This document shows, piece after piece, positions 16,201 through 24,717 of a stretch of 64,000 nt of DNA (position 1 is its first letter; each line of letters opens with the position of its first letter). The translations under genes and the position numbers were made by a program. Under the pieces are notes generated by a model, which saw only the letters and a list, made by a program, of their open reading frames with translations, searched no databases and was not told the DNA's origin. The DNA comes from Cacconaster sp045641345 (GTDB taxonomy: Bacteria > Bacteroidota > Bacteroidia > Bacteroidales > UBA932), in NCBI GenBank assembly GCA_045641345.1, contig JAZUGR010000014.1:94959-158958 (forward strand). The letters run 5' to 3'.

Positions 16201-17361
16201 TTACTTCATATATGCAGCGATGTAATTCCCGGCTATGTCATCCCACTCGCCATCGGCTTTCTCCAAAGCCACAGCCAGGTTATTTCTTTTCATCTTCAAC
16301 AGTGAAGTATCCGAAAGGAGCCCTGCCATAGCCTTGAAAAGCGCATCTTCATCTTTCGCCGGCACGACCGATCCAGCATCATATTTTCTTATCATCACCG
16401 GCATTGTACCCACATCGGTAACTACCATCGGTGTTCCGACAGGCAGAACCGTCGAGACGACACCGCTCTGGGTGGCATCCGAATAAGGGCATACCACGAA
16501 CGAAGCGTTCCTGATCAGTGTCGTCAACTCCTGCCCTGACACATAATGGTGTATGAAATCGATATAGCCGCAATCCTTATAGCGGTCGTAATCAAAATAA
16601 TAGTCCCCGGCACCGGCAACGACGAGACGGGCCGACGGCAATTCATCGTGCACCCTTTCAAAAGCAGGCAGAAGGTATTCCAACCCTTTGTACGGAGAAA
16701 TCCTGCCGAAGAACAGCACATATCCGGAACTTCCGGCCGATTCCGCATCAAGACCCGAGGCCCGACGCCTGTGCAATACGCCATACAGGCCAAGGGACGC
16801 AAAAGAGATTTTCCCGCGCGGCACCCCATATGTATCGGCAAAGGCATCCGCCTGGATATCATTGAGGAGAATAATGCGCCGGCATAATTTGAAAGCGATT
16901 CTCCTGAAAAACTCCGACCTGCGCCTCGCTTCTCCACTGTGCGGCAATGGATCGTGAACCGTCATCACAATCTTTTTCCTGAATTTCGCGAATACAGGCA
17001 TAGGGAGTATATCCGGATCCCCGACAAACTGAATGACGTCAGGATTGATTTCCGATATTCTGTTCTCCAGTGACCGATACAGAGCCATCGTTTCGCAGCA
17101 TACTTTTCCTCTGATGTCATTCATCACGAAACAATGGCACGGAGATATGGCCTCGACCATCCAATCCAGTTCAGGATAGATTGAGAAGTCAAAAATCCCG
17201 CTTCTGCCGTATTGTTTTGTAATATCAACCAAGGTGGCACGCAGTGAATATGGCGAGATTTTTAGAAAATAGAATACCTCATGCCCCATCCTGCCGAATG
17301 CCTTCAGCAACGGAATGTCACAGTCCGCGAAAGAAGGTGTAGAAACGTACAGAATCCTCAT
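16201..17361 (-). CDS. GT4-family glycosyltransferase
   Basis: A GT-B glycosyltransferase of 386 residues. The N-terminal domain begins MRILYVSTPSFADCDIPLL and includes VMTVHDPLPHSGE. The C-terminal donor domain has VLFFGRISPYKGLEYLLPAF, ARLVVAGAGDYYFDY and the loop CPYSDATQSGVVSTVLPVGTPMVVTDVG, in which the usual E(x7)E is represented by a less canonical D...V pattern. Base composition is again like the flanking housekeeping genes. It lies 17 nt before the acetyltransferase and 1 nt after the GT2 gene, so it belongs to the same transcript. Confidence 0.83.
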   Translation of the reverse strand: MRILYVSTPSFADCDIPLLKAFGRMGHEVFYFLKISPYSLRATLVDITKQYGRSGIFDFSIYPELDWMVEAISPCHCFVMNDIRGKVCCETMALYRSLENRISEINPDVIQFVGDPDILPMPVFAKFRKKIVMTVHDPLPHSGEARRRSEFFRRIAFKLCRRIILLNDIQADAFADTYGVPRGKISFASLGLYGVLHRRRASGLDAESAGSSGYVLFFGRISPYKGLEYLLPAFERVHDELPSARLVVAGAGDYYFDYDRYKDCGYIDFIHHYVSGQELTTLIRNASFVVCPYSDATQSGVVSTVLPVGTPMVVTDVGTMPVMIRKYDAGSVVPAKDEDALFKAMAGLLSDTSLLKMKRNNLAVALEKADGEWDDIAGNYIAAYMK

Positions 17362-17362
17362 A

Positions 17363-18325
17363 TCAACTCCTTTGCTTCAGATTATGCCACGAGCGCCCCG
17401 ACAGGCACTTGATGACCCGGACAAATATCCACCCCGAAAGGCCGAACCGTCTTGAATTCCTTACCCAATAAAACAATCGGAGAAAAGAGTCCGACAGGTC
17501 AAGCGATATCGTATAAACTTTCTTGTCGTCGAAATGCTTGCCGATACTGCCTTTCAATTCGGCGCACAGTCCGGCATCATCCCCTTCTTCAGGTTGAGAT
17601 GAAAGAAAGTCCTCATACCATTTCCGCTCCATAAGGACAGCCTGCATCTTCAATCTCTGATTGCCCGTAGAAGATATGGATAACGAGTTTATGCGATATT
17701 GAAAGCATACTTCCGCAGTGTTCGCAATCCCTTTCCCGGAAGCCATCATAACCGCAGTCACGTCATCGCTACCCCACGCCAGGGGGAATTTTACAAAACC
17801 GCCTGCATCTTTCAGCTGCGCCGTGTCATAGCAGAAATCCCCGACATACTGAAACTTGCGCACATTCCAACGGTTCCAGACGAAAGCCGTGGCCGACTCC
17901 CATTCAGGACGGGCCGTCAAAGTCTTCACCACATTCGACGATTCGTCAATCAGAACGGCCTGACCGTGATATACGCCAAGGTCCGGATGCCGCCCTATGA
18001 TATCGGAATAGATTGACAGCGCATCCTTGGTAAGTTTGTCGTCATCACCCATACAGATGAAATACTTTCCGCGCGCCATCTCAAGGCATCTGTTCCAATT
18101 GTCAACCACATTGACCGCCCCGACATTGGCATCGTTACGGTAATATCTTATCCTGGAGTCGTTCATCAATTCAACAATGGATTTCAGGTCGTATGGAGAG
18201 CAGTCATCGAGGACGACGATTTCGAAATCCAGCTCCGTAGAAGCCAGACAACTTTCCAAAGCCTCCTTGAAGAAATCAGGCTTGTAGGCAGGAATTGCTA
18301 TCGTATATCTGATCCTCTTTTCCAT
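17363..18325 (-). CDS. GT2-family glycosyltransferase
   Basis: A 320-residue GT-A inverting glycosyltransferase. It starts RIRYTIAIPAYKPDFFKEALESC, has the nucleotide-binding VVLDDCSPYD motif and the metal-binding DxD equivalent CMGDDDK at about 93-99, and a distal WGSDDV motif. No transmembrane helices are evident, so it should be peripheral and cytosolic, adding one residue to the Und-PP-linked oligosaccharide. Its start overlaps the 3' end of the polymerase gene by 28 nt, consistent with coupled translation. Confidence 0.87.
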   Translation of the reverse strand: MEKRIRYTIAIPAYKPDFFKEALESCLASTELDFEIVVLDDCSPYDLKSIVELMNDSRIRYYRNDANVGAVNVVDNWNRCLEMARGKYFICMGDDDKLTKDALSIYSDIIGRHPDLGVYHGQAVLIDESSNVVKTLTARPEWESATAFVWNRWNVRKFQYVGDFCYDTAQLKDAGGFVKFPLAWGSDDVTAVMMASGKGIANTAEVCFQYRINSLSISSTGNQRLKMQAVLMERKWYEDFLSSQPEEGDDAGLCAELKGSIGKHFDDKKVYTISLDLSDSFLRLFYWVRNSRRFGLSGWIFVRVIKCLSGRSWHNLKQRS

Positions 18326-19650
18326 ACAAAGTACCTGCGTTCAAAATCGAGTGACCGGATTACATAACCCGTTATCAGCAAAGTCGGATAGACGCTCAAC
18401 AGTTCTCCCGTCATATTGGCAAAGACAAGATACATCACCAATACAGTAATGCCCAACGCAGCAGTTTGTCGGAATCGCATCCATCGGAACATATACGCCA
18501 GCAGCGAGAAATAGAATATGATATGGAACATGCATCCTGCGATGCCCCGTTCCAACATAAGATTCATCAAAACGCCTTCCAACCCGAACAAATCGCTGTC
18601 CATACTTCCCCTATCCTGATCGCCCCACCCAAGATCCTCAACAAAATAGCCATACCCATTGCCGAAAAGGATAAGGTCGCCATCAACATATTCCAATACA
18701 GTCAGATATTGGTTCACGCGCATATCAAACGAACTCCCGCTGACTTCGGAATTGGAATCGAACATACTCGAAAGTTGGAAGGCCCTTTCGCGGAGGAACG
18801 GAACTGCCAGGACCAGTGCCAATGAACAAATCACACCACCCGAAGTCAGAATCCACCCTCTTTTCGAACGAACTGTCAGCAGAAGATACACCGCCGTTCC
18901 GACCAGAGCGCAGAACAGAACGGTGCGGCAGCCGCAGGCCACAATGCCGAAAACAGCACAGGCAGCAACTACAGCGTAACGCAAACGAGACTCATACCCG
19001 CGCCTGAACGCATAGGTATGCAGAGCCATGACAATCAGATTGATATAGCCATAGTCGAAAGGATTCATAAATGTAGCCTGAACGCGAAAGCGATCTTCAA
19101 AGTGTTCAGCATCAACCAAATCCCGCATTAGTCCTGTTTCATCGAATACCGGCATCACACTCTGTACAAAAGGGGAATAGCCTACAACTACATTGAGCAT
19201 GCCAAGAGCGGTCATGACAACTAATCCCCAGAATGAAATCTCCAGAGCAGGCCTGATTGAACCGGGACGCCGAAACGCCCACAATCCGTATGCCAATACG
19301 AAATATTTAATCAGATATTCCATTATGAAGAACGACTTCAATTCTCTGAGAGAACTCAGATGAGGGCTGAACGATATGCAGACTGCACCTCCAACAGCGA
19401 CTAGAATCATCAATCGCGCAACAATACTCCTGCGCAGAACAATGGAAAAAGATTTATAATACTTCGCTTCGGAAAGCAGGAAACATATTGTAAGAAGAAC
19501 TATGGAATTCGACCCGAATGGTATCACGGGAATTCTCACCAAAGTGAAAAACATGGTTGCAAGCAACAACAGCCCTGCTTTGACCTTGCGTTTTAGAACA
19601 AACATCAAGGCAGCACAAACCAGCACGGCGGCAATTGCTAAATAGTTCAT
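18298..19650 (-). CDS. wzy: Wzy-like O-antigen/capsule polymerase
   Basis: A 450-residue polytopic membrane protein with about ten to twelve hydrophobic segments. A large periplasmic loop in the second half (SMFDSNSEVSGSSFDMRVNQYL ... FGNGYGYFVEDLGW) is the pattern of O-antigen polymerase/ligase proteins. The position between a Wzx flippase and glycosyltransferases, and the lack of another polymerase candidate, support Wzy. Sequence conservation in this family is too low to name a linkage. Its ATG overlaps the wzx stop by 4 nt. An O-antigen ligase role is the main alternative. Confidence 0.8.
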   Translation of the reverse strand: MNYLAIAAVLVCAALMFVLKRKVKAGLLLLATMFFTLVRIPVIPFGSNSIVLLTICFLLSEAKYYKSFSIVLRRSIVARLMILVAVGGAVCISFSPHLSSLRELKSFFIMEYLIKYFVLAYGLWAFRRPGSIRPALEISFWGLVVMTALGMLNVVVGYSPFVQSVMPVFDETGLMRDLVDAEHFEDRFRVQATFMNPFDYGYINLIVMALHTYAFRRGYESRLRYAVVAACAVFGIVACGCRTVLFCALVGTAVYLLLTVRSKRGWILTSGGVICSLALVLAVPFLRERAFQLSSMFDSNSEVSGSSFDMRVNQYLTVLEYVDGDLILFGNGYGYFVEDLGWGDQDRGSMDSDLFGLEGVLMNLMLERGIAGCMFHIIFYFSLLAYMFRWMRFRQTAALGITVLVMYLVFANMTGELLSVYPTLLITGYVIRSLDFERRYFVWKRGSDIR

Positions 19651-21056
19651 CTTACAACCATTTTGACGATATTGCGGTTAGTCGTGACAAACAGTACGAA
19701 ACATCCGATTACCGCCGTTGAAAGAGAAACGAAAACATTGTGGAGACATCTGCCACATACCATACACATAACGATATACGGAACAGTTATGACGCATTGC
19801 CTTATGAAAGCCCGAACCGGGAACAGCAACAAGCCTTTGCGGATTGCATAAGCAAAGTTGATGGAATTCCCCGTCAGTTCGGCAGCCACTACCGAAATGG
19901 CAGACCCTACGGCCCCATATCTTCCGACAAGGCAGACATTGGCGGCGACGCCAACCGCAGCAGCTGCAGAAGCGCTGATCAGGACAACCTTGTCTTTCTT
20001 CATGGGAATCAGCACCTGTATGACACAAATCTGGGAGATGGATACAATCAGGAATGCAACCATCACTATCCGCATCGGCAGGGAAGCATCCGCATATTGC
20101 CCGCCGGCCAGGACCTGGACAATCTGCGGAGCCATGACAATTCCACCGACGGCCACAGGCACCGATACGGCGAATAACAGGCGGAACGATTCGGCAATGT
20201 GCTCACGGAATTCGTTCATCCGGTTTTCCGAAATCAGGGAACTCATCCTCGGCATCATAACATTCGTGAAGGCGCTGACGACCCCGAGGATTATCACATA
20301 TATTTTCGTAGCCGTGGAATATATTCCCACCTCGTGGTCGCCACGCACGAATCCGAGATAGACAGGGCTGAATGTGGTGAAGAAAGAAAGCATTATGACA
20401 TAAAGCCCGAGCGAAAACATCGGTTTTGCAAACTTCGACAATTTCACGCTTCCTGGCGAAAACCGGACGAATTTACGGGAATAGCCCAGGTTTATAGCCG
20501 CATTCGCAAGCAGAGTCAGGGTAATGAGGACGAAATAAAGTGTGTAATCTTCAGGTGACTTGACAAATATGAAAACAGAAAGGACATAGAGCAACTTGAC
20601 CGCCAATGCACGTATCGTAACGAAACGGAAATTCTCGAGGCCCTGATAGAACCACTCTATCATAAGTGACGATGACATCAGATACATGGTACCTATCAGC
20701 ATTAGCCGCTTGTAATCCCCGAATTTCGGCACCAGATAAATCATGGCGACCATTGCTGCGACGCATACGGATGTAAGTATCAGCACCAGTGCCAGTATGT
20801 TGGAAAATACCTCCGACCGCTTTTCACGGTCGTCCCCACACGATGCAATCTCCCTTATGCCGACAGCGGTGACCCCCATCATCGAAAACAGTATGAAGTA
20901 CCTGATGACATTCTCCACAAAGTACACCCTGCCCATCATATCGACTCCGAGGACACGCGAAACATATGGGAATACTATGAGCGAAGCGATATAGGTCGAC
21001 AACGTCAGAAACACGTTGTAGGCAAAATTCTTCTTTATTGAATGCACCTCTGCCAT
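19647..21056 (-). CDS. wzx: Wzx-type oligosaccharide flippase (PST family)
   Basis: A 469-residue MOP-superfamily exporter with about twelve to fourteen hydrophobic segments. The N-terminus KKNFAYNVFLTLSTYIASLIVFPYVSRVLG is highly characteristic of polysaccharide transporters, and the mid-protein SPVYLGFVRGDHEVGIYSTATKI is a second family landmark. It should flip Und-PP-linked repeat units from the cytosolic to the periplasmic leaflet for the adjacent Wzy polymerase. It lies between wecA (4 nt downstream of the wecA-side gene boundary) and wzy (4-nt overlap), a compact initiation/export block at the start of the operon. Confidence 0.92.
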   Translation of the reverse strand: MAEVHSIKKNFAYNVFLTLSTYIASLIVFPYVSRVLGVDMMGRVYFVENVIRYFILFSMMGVTAVGIREIASCGDDREKRSEVFSNILALVLILTSVCVAAMVAMIYLVPKFGDYKRLMLIGTMYLMSSSLMIEWFYQGLENFRFVTIRALAVKLLYVLSVFIFVKSPEDYTLYFVLITLTLLANAAINLGYSRKFVRFSPGSVKLSKFAKPMFSLGLYVIMLSFFTTFSPVYLGFVRGDHEVGIYSTATKIYVIILGVVSAFTNVMMPRMSSLISENRMNEFREHIAESFRLLFAVSVPVAVGGIVMAPQIVQVLAGGQYADASLPMRIVMVAFLIVSISQICVIQVLIPMKKDKVVLISASAAAAVGVAANVCLVGRYGAVGSAISVVAAELTGNSINFAYAIRKGLLLFPVRAFIRQCVITVPYIVMCMVCGRCLHNVFVSLSTAVIGCFVLFVTTNRNIVKMVVR

Positions 21057-21060
21057 TGAA

Positions 21061-22290
21061 TCATGACTTTCCGTCCACCATCTTCTGAAGTCTCAGCCAC
21101 AGCTCCTTTCTCTCCACGTGCGACCTGCGGCTTGCCGCAGCCAGCCTTCTGGCGAAGAAAGAGCCTGGACGGGCGGCCACCCTCCGCAGATATGAAGCCG
21201 TGCCGTAATCCGCAACAAAGGCCGCACCGACCACGCAGTAAAGCTGCACGCTGACAGATGCTCCGAGCATCCAGGAGACGACAAAGACGGCGATGACCGC
21301 CAGATTGAGCCCTATCTCCCTGAAAGTGGTGCCTACGTACGAAAAATCGGCGGCCGTAAACAGGTGATGCAGATGTGTTTTATCGGGTGAAAATGGTGAT
21401 ACTCCGCGACTTATCCTTTCGATCATCACCCTCAGGGTGTCTGCCACCGGAATTGAAAGCACAGAGAGTGAAAATGCAATCAGGCTGAAGTCGAGCGGAG
21501 CCCCCATCGTACGCGAGGTGCTTTCAAACAGCCTTTGCTGGAAAGTGCGGCTCAGCAGTTCGAACACCATCGAGGATATCAGCGTGCCCATCACCATGGT
21601 TCCGCCGTCGCCCAGAAACATCTTGCTGCGCAATCCGACGACATTATGTATAAAGAAAGGGATCATGGCGCCCATGGCCACGGCGGCAAGGGCCGCATAG
21701 GAATAATCGAACGCAAGGAAGAACAGCAGCCCGAAAAAAGCCATTATCATCATGCAGAATCCGGAGCACAACCCGTCGACGCCATCCACCATGTTTATGG
21801 AGTTTACAAGGCCTATGAACGTTATGACCGAAAGCAGGATGCCCACCGCCAGAGGCAATGTGCCGATCCCCCACAAACCCTGGAAATTGCAGATGAAGAA
21901 CCGGTTGCCATATATTATCAGCAGCGCGGCGCCGGTCTCCAGCAGGAGCCTCTTCCACGGCTGGATTGTGAGGATGTCATCGACAATGCCCACGTAGAGC
22001 ATCGCCACCATTGCGGTGACTATCGGAAAGATTGCAGGATAGGCGAACATGGTCTTGAAAAAGCCCAGCCCCACTGTAATGCCGAAAAACACCGCAGCCC
22101 CGCCGAGCACGGGAACCGGAGCCTTCTGCAACTTCCTCTCGCCCGGGCAGTCGACTATGTTCTTCAATTCCGCCACCTTGAGTATAGGCCCGAAGGCCGC
22201 CCATACCGATATGCACGATATCAGGCAGAGCACAAGCATCCTCCACTTCGGCTCGGCAATCGAAATGCTGAATATTGAAAGGTAGACCAT
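21061..22290 (-). CDS. wecA: WecA/TagO-type undecaprenyl-phosphate GlcNAc-1-phosphate transferase
   Basis: A polytopic MraY/WecA-family enzyme of 409 residues that transfers GlcNAc-1-P from UDP-GlcNAc to undecaprenyl phosphate, initiating glycan assembly. Seen are the aspartate motif NSINMVDGVDGL, KMFLGDGGTMVMG, and the HIHH-type loop SPDKTHLHHLF, all on predicted cytosolic loops. The frame also opens three codons earlier at a TTG, but ATG 22290 is preferred: it lies 6 nt after a TAnnTTTG box and may be leaderless. It is the first gene of the polysaccharide operon. Other HexNAc-1-P donors remain possible. Confidence 0.92.
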   Translation of the reverse strand: MVYLSIFSISIAEPKWRMLVLCLISCISVWAAFGPILKVAELKNIVDCPGERKLQKAPVPVLGGAAVFFGITVGLGFFKTMFAYPAIFPIVTAMVAMLYVGIVDDILTIQPWKRLLLETGAALLIIYGNRFFICNFQGLWGIGTLPLAVGILLSVITFIGLVNSINMVDGVDGLCSGFCMMIMAFFGLLFFLAFDYSYAALAAVAMGAMIPFFIHNVVGLRSKMFLGDGGTMVMGTLISSMVFELLSRTFQQRLFESTSRTMGAPLDFSLIAFSLSVLSIPVADTLRVMIERISRGVSPFSPDKTHLHHLFTAADFSYVGTTFREIGLNLAVIAVFVVSWMLGASVSVQLYCVVGAAFVADYGTASYLRRVAARPGSFFARRLAAASRRSHVERKELWLRLQKMVDGKS

Positions 22291-22296
22291 AATCTT

Positions 22297-22328
22297 CAAA
22301 GATAACGAAATTCAAATAAAATCGCAAA
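22297..22328 (-). promoter_or_regulatory. promoter of the polysaccharide operon
   Basis: On the minus strand, TTTG (22328-22325), a 20-nt spacer and TATCTTTG (22304-22297) match the Bacteroidota consensus fully. The expected start point falls at or next to the wecA ATG (22290), implying a leaderless or nearly leaderless transcript for a 22-kb operon. Confidence 0.75.
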
Positions 22329-22385
22329 ATGCAGGGCAAAAAACTGATTTTTCGCAAAAAAGTGCTGAATATGAAAATATTTGAC

Positions 22386-22393
22386 TAACTTTG
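22386..22393 (+). promoter_or_regulatory. -7 element of the ompA-like gene
   Basis: TAACTTTG matches TAnnTTTG, 71 nt before the ompA-like ATG. The leader is A-rich (repeated AACAAC/AAATAA), as usual for abundant Bacteroidota outer membrane proteins. No good TTTG is found at -33. Confidence 0.6.
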
Positions 22394-22464
22394 CGTGTCT
22401 ATGACTTTAACTTAAATATGAGCATATTCAATAACCAAACAAATAACAACCAACCTAAAAAATT

Positions 22465-23829
22465 ATGAAAAAAACGGTTATCGCAATTTTCGCTCTCGCA
22501 ATGGTAAGTCTTCCTTCCTTTGCAAAGGACGAAACAACTTGCGCAAGTTGCGCAAATTGCAATGGATGCAACTGCGACACCTTCGAGAATGGTGCAGTAG
22601 TGGCAAGCAAAGCTGGCAAGAACTGGGAAATTTCTGCCGGCCTCGGTGTTCAGGCATACTTCGGTGAATACACCAAGGCTATGGGCAACAACCCCGGCAC
22701 AAGGCTCGGCGACCTTATCACCTTCCCTTCGGTCAACCTGATGGTCAGCAAATGGGCATCTCCCGTATGGGGCGTGGGCATCGGCGTGAACTACTCCAAG
22801 GTAAAGAACCCCTACACAATCGGTGATGCAGGCGTAGCAACATTCGCAAACTTCCCCGACGACCCCATAATCAGGGACGCTTACTTCGTTGCAACCGGCA
22901 GCTATCTCAACCCCTACATCCTCGTCAACGTTGATTTCACCAACTGGTTCGGCGGATATCGCGAAAGAGTGTTCAACCTCATCGGCCGTGTAGGCGCAGG
23001 TGTCATCATCCCCTTCGGTAACGTCGGCGAGTTCTACAACGTAACAGGCGAGCGCGTAGTATGCCCTACCGGCAACTTCGGTCTCACCGGCCGTTTCAAC
23101 ATCGCCAAGAGGTGGGCTATCGACATCAACCTCAACGGTGGCATAACCGCCGACGAGTTCAACGGCATCTGCTACGCCAACACCGGAGTAAGGCAGCGTT
23201 CAGTGGAAATCTTCTCCAACGCAACCCTCGGCGTAACCTACAAGTTCGGCTTCACCACCCTCAAGAACCACAGCACCGGTGCTTACACCGAGTCCATGTA
23301 CTGGGTTCCCCTTACAACTGCAATCGCTTGCTCGAAGACTCTCAAGGACGCTACCGACGCTGCATCCGCAGAATCAGCAGCTCTGGCAGCAGCAGCTGAG
23401 GCAAGGGCAAAGGCAGCTGAAGACGCTCTGGCAAAGGCACAGGCCGATGCAGCAGCAGCTGAGGCAAGGGCAAAGGCAGCTGAAGCAAAGAAGGTTGACT
23501 TCGACTACTGGCAGCTCATCAACTTCAAGATCGACCGCACCGAACTCTCCAACCGCGAAAAGGTCAACATCCAGGCTGCAGCCGACGTGCTCAAGTCATT
23601 CCCTGATGCAAAGATCATCGTCAAGGGTTATGCCGACAAGCAGACAGGCAAGGCAGACTACAACCAGAAGCTTTCTGAAAAGCGTGCTCAGGTTGTCAAG
23701 AATTATCTCGTAAACGAATGCGGTCTCAACGCAGACAACATCGAGATTGCATCCAACGGCGGTGTTGATTATATGTATTTCAACGATCCTCAGTGCAGCC
23801 GCTCTGCAGTCATCGCCATCGCAAAATAA
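22465..23829 (+). CDS. OmpA-family outer membrane protein with N-terminal Cys cluster
   Basis: A 454-residue outer membrane protein. Residues 1-20 are a signal peptide ending SFA. A short segment with Cys26, 29, 32, 35 and 37 follows, unusual for OmpA proteins. Residues about 50-280 form a beta-barrel-like region with alternating aromatic strands. Residues about 300-345 are an Ala/Lys/Glu-rich helical linker containing a duplicated 21-residue unit. The C-terminal OmpA/MotB domain (INFKIDRTELSNREKVNIQAAADVLK ... KGYADKQTGKADYNQKLSEKRAQVV) should bind peptidoglycan diaminopimelate. The gene is monocistronic, with a promoter upstream and a terminator 18 nt downstream. Confidence 0.9.
   Translation: MKKTVIAIFALAMVSLPSFAKDETTCASCANCNGCNCDTFENGAVVASKAGKNWEISAGLGVQAYFGEYTKAMGNNPGTRLGDLITFPSVNLMVSKWASPVWGVGIGVNYSKVKNPYTIGDAGVATFANFPDDPIIRDAYFVATGSYLNPYILVNVDFTNWFGGYRERVFNLIGRVGAGVIIPFGNVGEFYNVTGERVVCPTGNFGLTGRFNIAKRWAIDINLNGGITADEFNGICYANTGVRQRSVEIFSNATLGVTYKFGFTTLKNHSTGAYTESMYWVPLTTAIACSKTLKDATDAASAESAALAAAAEARAKAAEDALAKAQADAAAAEARAKAAEAKKVDFDYWQLINFKIDRTELSNREKVNIQAAADVLKSFPDAKIIVKGYADKQTGKADYNQKLSEKRAQVVKNYLVNECGLNADNIEIASNGGVDYMYFNDPQCSRSAVIAIAK
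23386..23485 (+). repeat. two 37-bp direct repeats inside the OmpA linker
   Basis: The same 37 bases occur at 23386-23422 and 23449-23485, offset by exactly 63 nt (21 codons), so the repeat keeps frame. It encodes the AAAEARAKAAE helix twice and looks like a recent tandem duplication that could expand or contract by slippage or recombination. Confidence 0.85.
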
Positions 23830-23847
23830 TTCATTCTGCATATTCCG

Positions 23848-23881
23848 AAAATCCCGTTCCTTCCGGAGCGGGATTTTTTTT
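23848..23881 (+). terminator. Rho-independent terminator after ompA-like gene
   Basis: AAAATCCCG and CGGGATTTT form a 9-bp stem around a 12-nt loop, followed by a T run ending at 23881. It lies 18 nt after the stop codon. Confidence 0.85.
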
Positions 23882-23883
23882 GT

Positions 23884-23891
23884 TAACTTTG
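23884..23891 (+). promoter_or_regulatory. -7 element of the phosphatase gene
   Basis: TAACTTTG lies 2 nt after the terminator T run and 4 nt before the ATG at 23896, so transcription would begin at or inside the start codon. No TTTG at -33 is evident because the terminator occupies that position. Confidence 0.5.
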
Positions 23892-23895
23892 CCCT

Positions 23896-24717
23896 ATGCA
23901 AGTTGCTGCAGACACACGCTCAATCCCCTTCGAACGGATTCCCAATGCAAGGGATCTGGGCGGGCTTGTGATGCAGGACGGGCGCAGGATAAAGCCGGGC
24001 CTGCTGATACGGTGCGGAGATCTGCACAATGCAACCGAATCCGACCTGCAGATACTCACCGGAAAATACCACGTAAGGCGCATATTCGACTTCAGGACCG
24101 ACATCGAAGTGGGCAACGCCCCTGATGCAAAGGTGGCTGGAGCCGAAAACCTGTGGCTCCCAACAATAGACCCCGATACGGACAAGTTCGGATATGCACT
24201 GCCATCCCACGCCTATCGCAACATCGGAATGTACATCATATCCCATTCCTCGGAGGCTATGGTCCAGGAGGTCGCACGGCGGCTGTATTCAGATATGGTG
24301 GTCAACGAATATTCCCAATTGCAGTACGCCTCCTTCCTCAACCTGATATCGAATCAGGAAGAGGGCGCCGTACTGTGGCACTGCTCCCAGGGCAAGGACC
24401 GCACCGGGCTTGGAGCCGCATTTCTCCTGGCAGCCCTCGGCGCGAGCCGCGAAACCATAATGGAGGATTTTGCGCTATCCAACGTTTACTACCACGATCT
24501 GGTGGAGAATATTTCCGAAAAGATTCTCTCCGCAGGAGGAGGGCAGGCCGAACTGGCGGTGGTCCAGGCTTTCATAGGAGTGAACACCGATTATTTCAAC
24601 TCGGCCCTGGATCTGATCATAAACCGCTACGGCTCGCTGAACCAGTATCTGCGCGAAGCGCTCGTGCTGTCGCCCAAAGACAGCATCAGGCTCAAGAAAA
24701 GGCTCCTCGAGGATTGA
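23896..24717 (+). CDS. tyrosine-protein phosphatase (Y_phosphatase3 family)
   Basis: A cytosolic protein of 273 residues of the PF13350-type phosphatase family. The N-terminus carries the family motif NARDLGGL, an FDFRTDIE segment follows, and the catalytic P-loop HCSQGKDRTG (nucleophilic Cys, invariant Arg) lies at about residues 168-177. Related enzymes dephosphorylate phosphotyrosine, phosphoserine or phosphoinositides. A link to control of polysaccharide tyrosine kinases is possible, but no Wzc-type kinase is in the window. Its TGA abuts the galE stop codon on the other strand with no spacer. Confidence 0.88.
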   Translation: MQVAADTRSIPFERIPNARDLGGLVMQDGRRIKPGLLIRCGDLHNATESDLQILTGKYHVRRIFDFRTDIEVGNAPDAKVAGAENLWLPTIDPDTDKFGYALPSHAYRNIGMYIISHSSEAMVQEVARRLYSDMVVNEYSQLQYASFLNLISNQEEGAVLWHCSQGKDRTGLGAAFLLAALGASRETIMEDFALSNVYYHDLVENISEKILSAGGGQAELAVVQAFIGVNTDYFNSALDLIINRYGSLNQYLREALVLSPKDSIRLKKRLLED

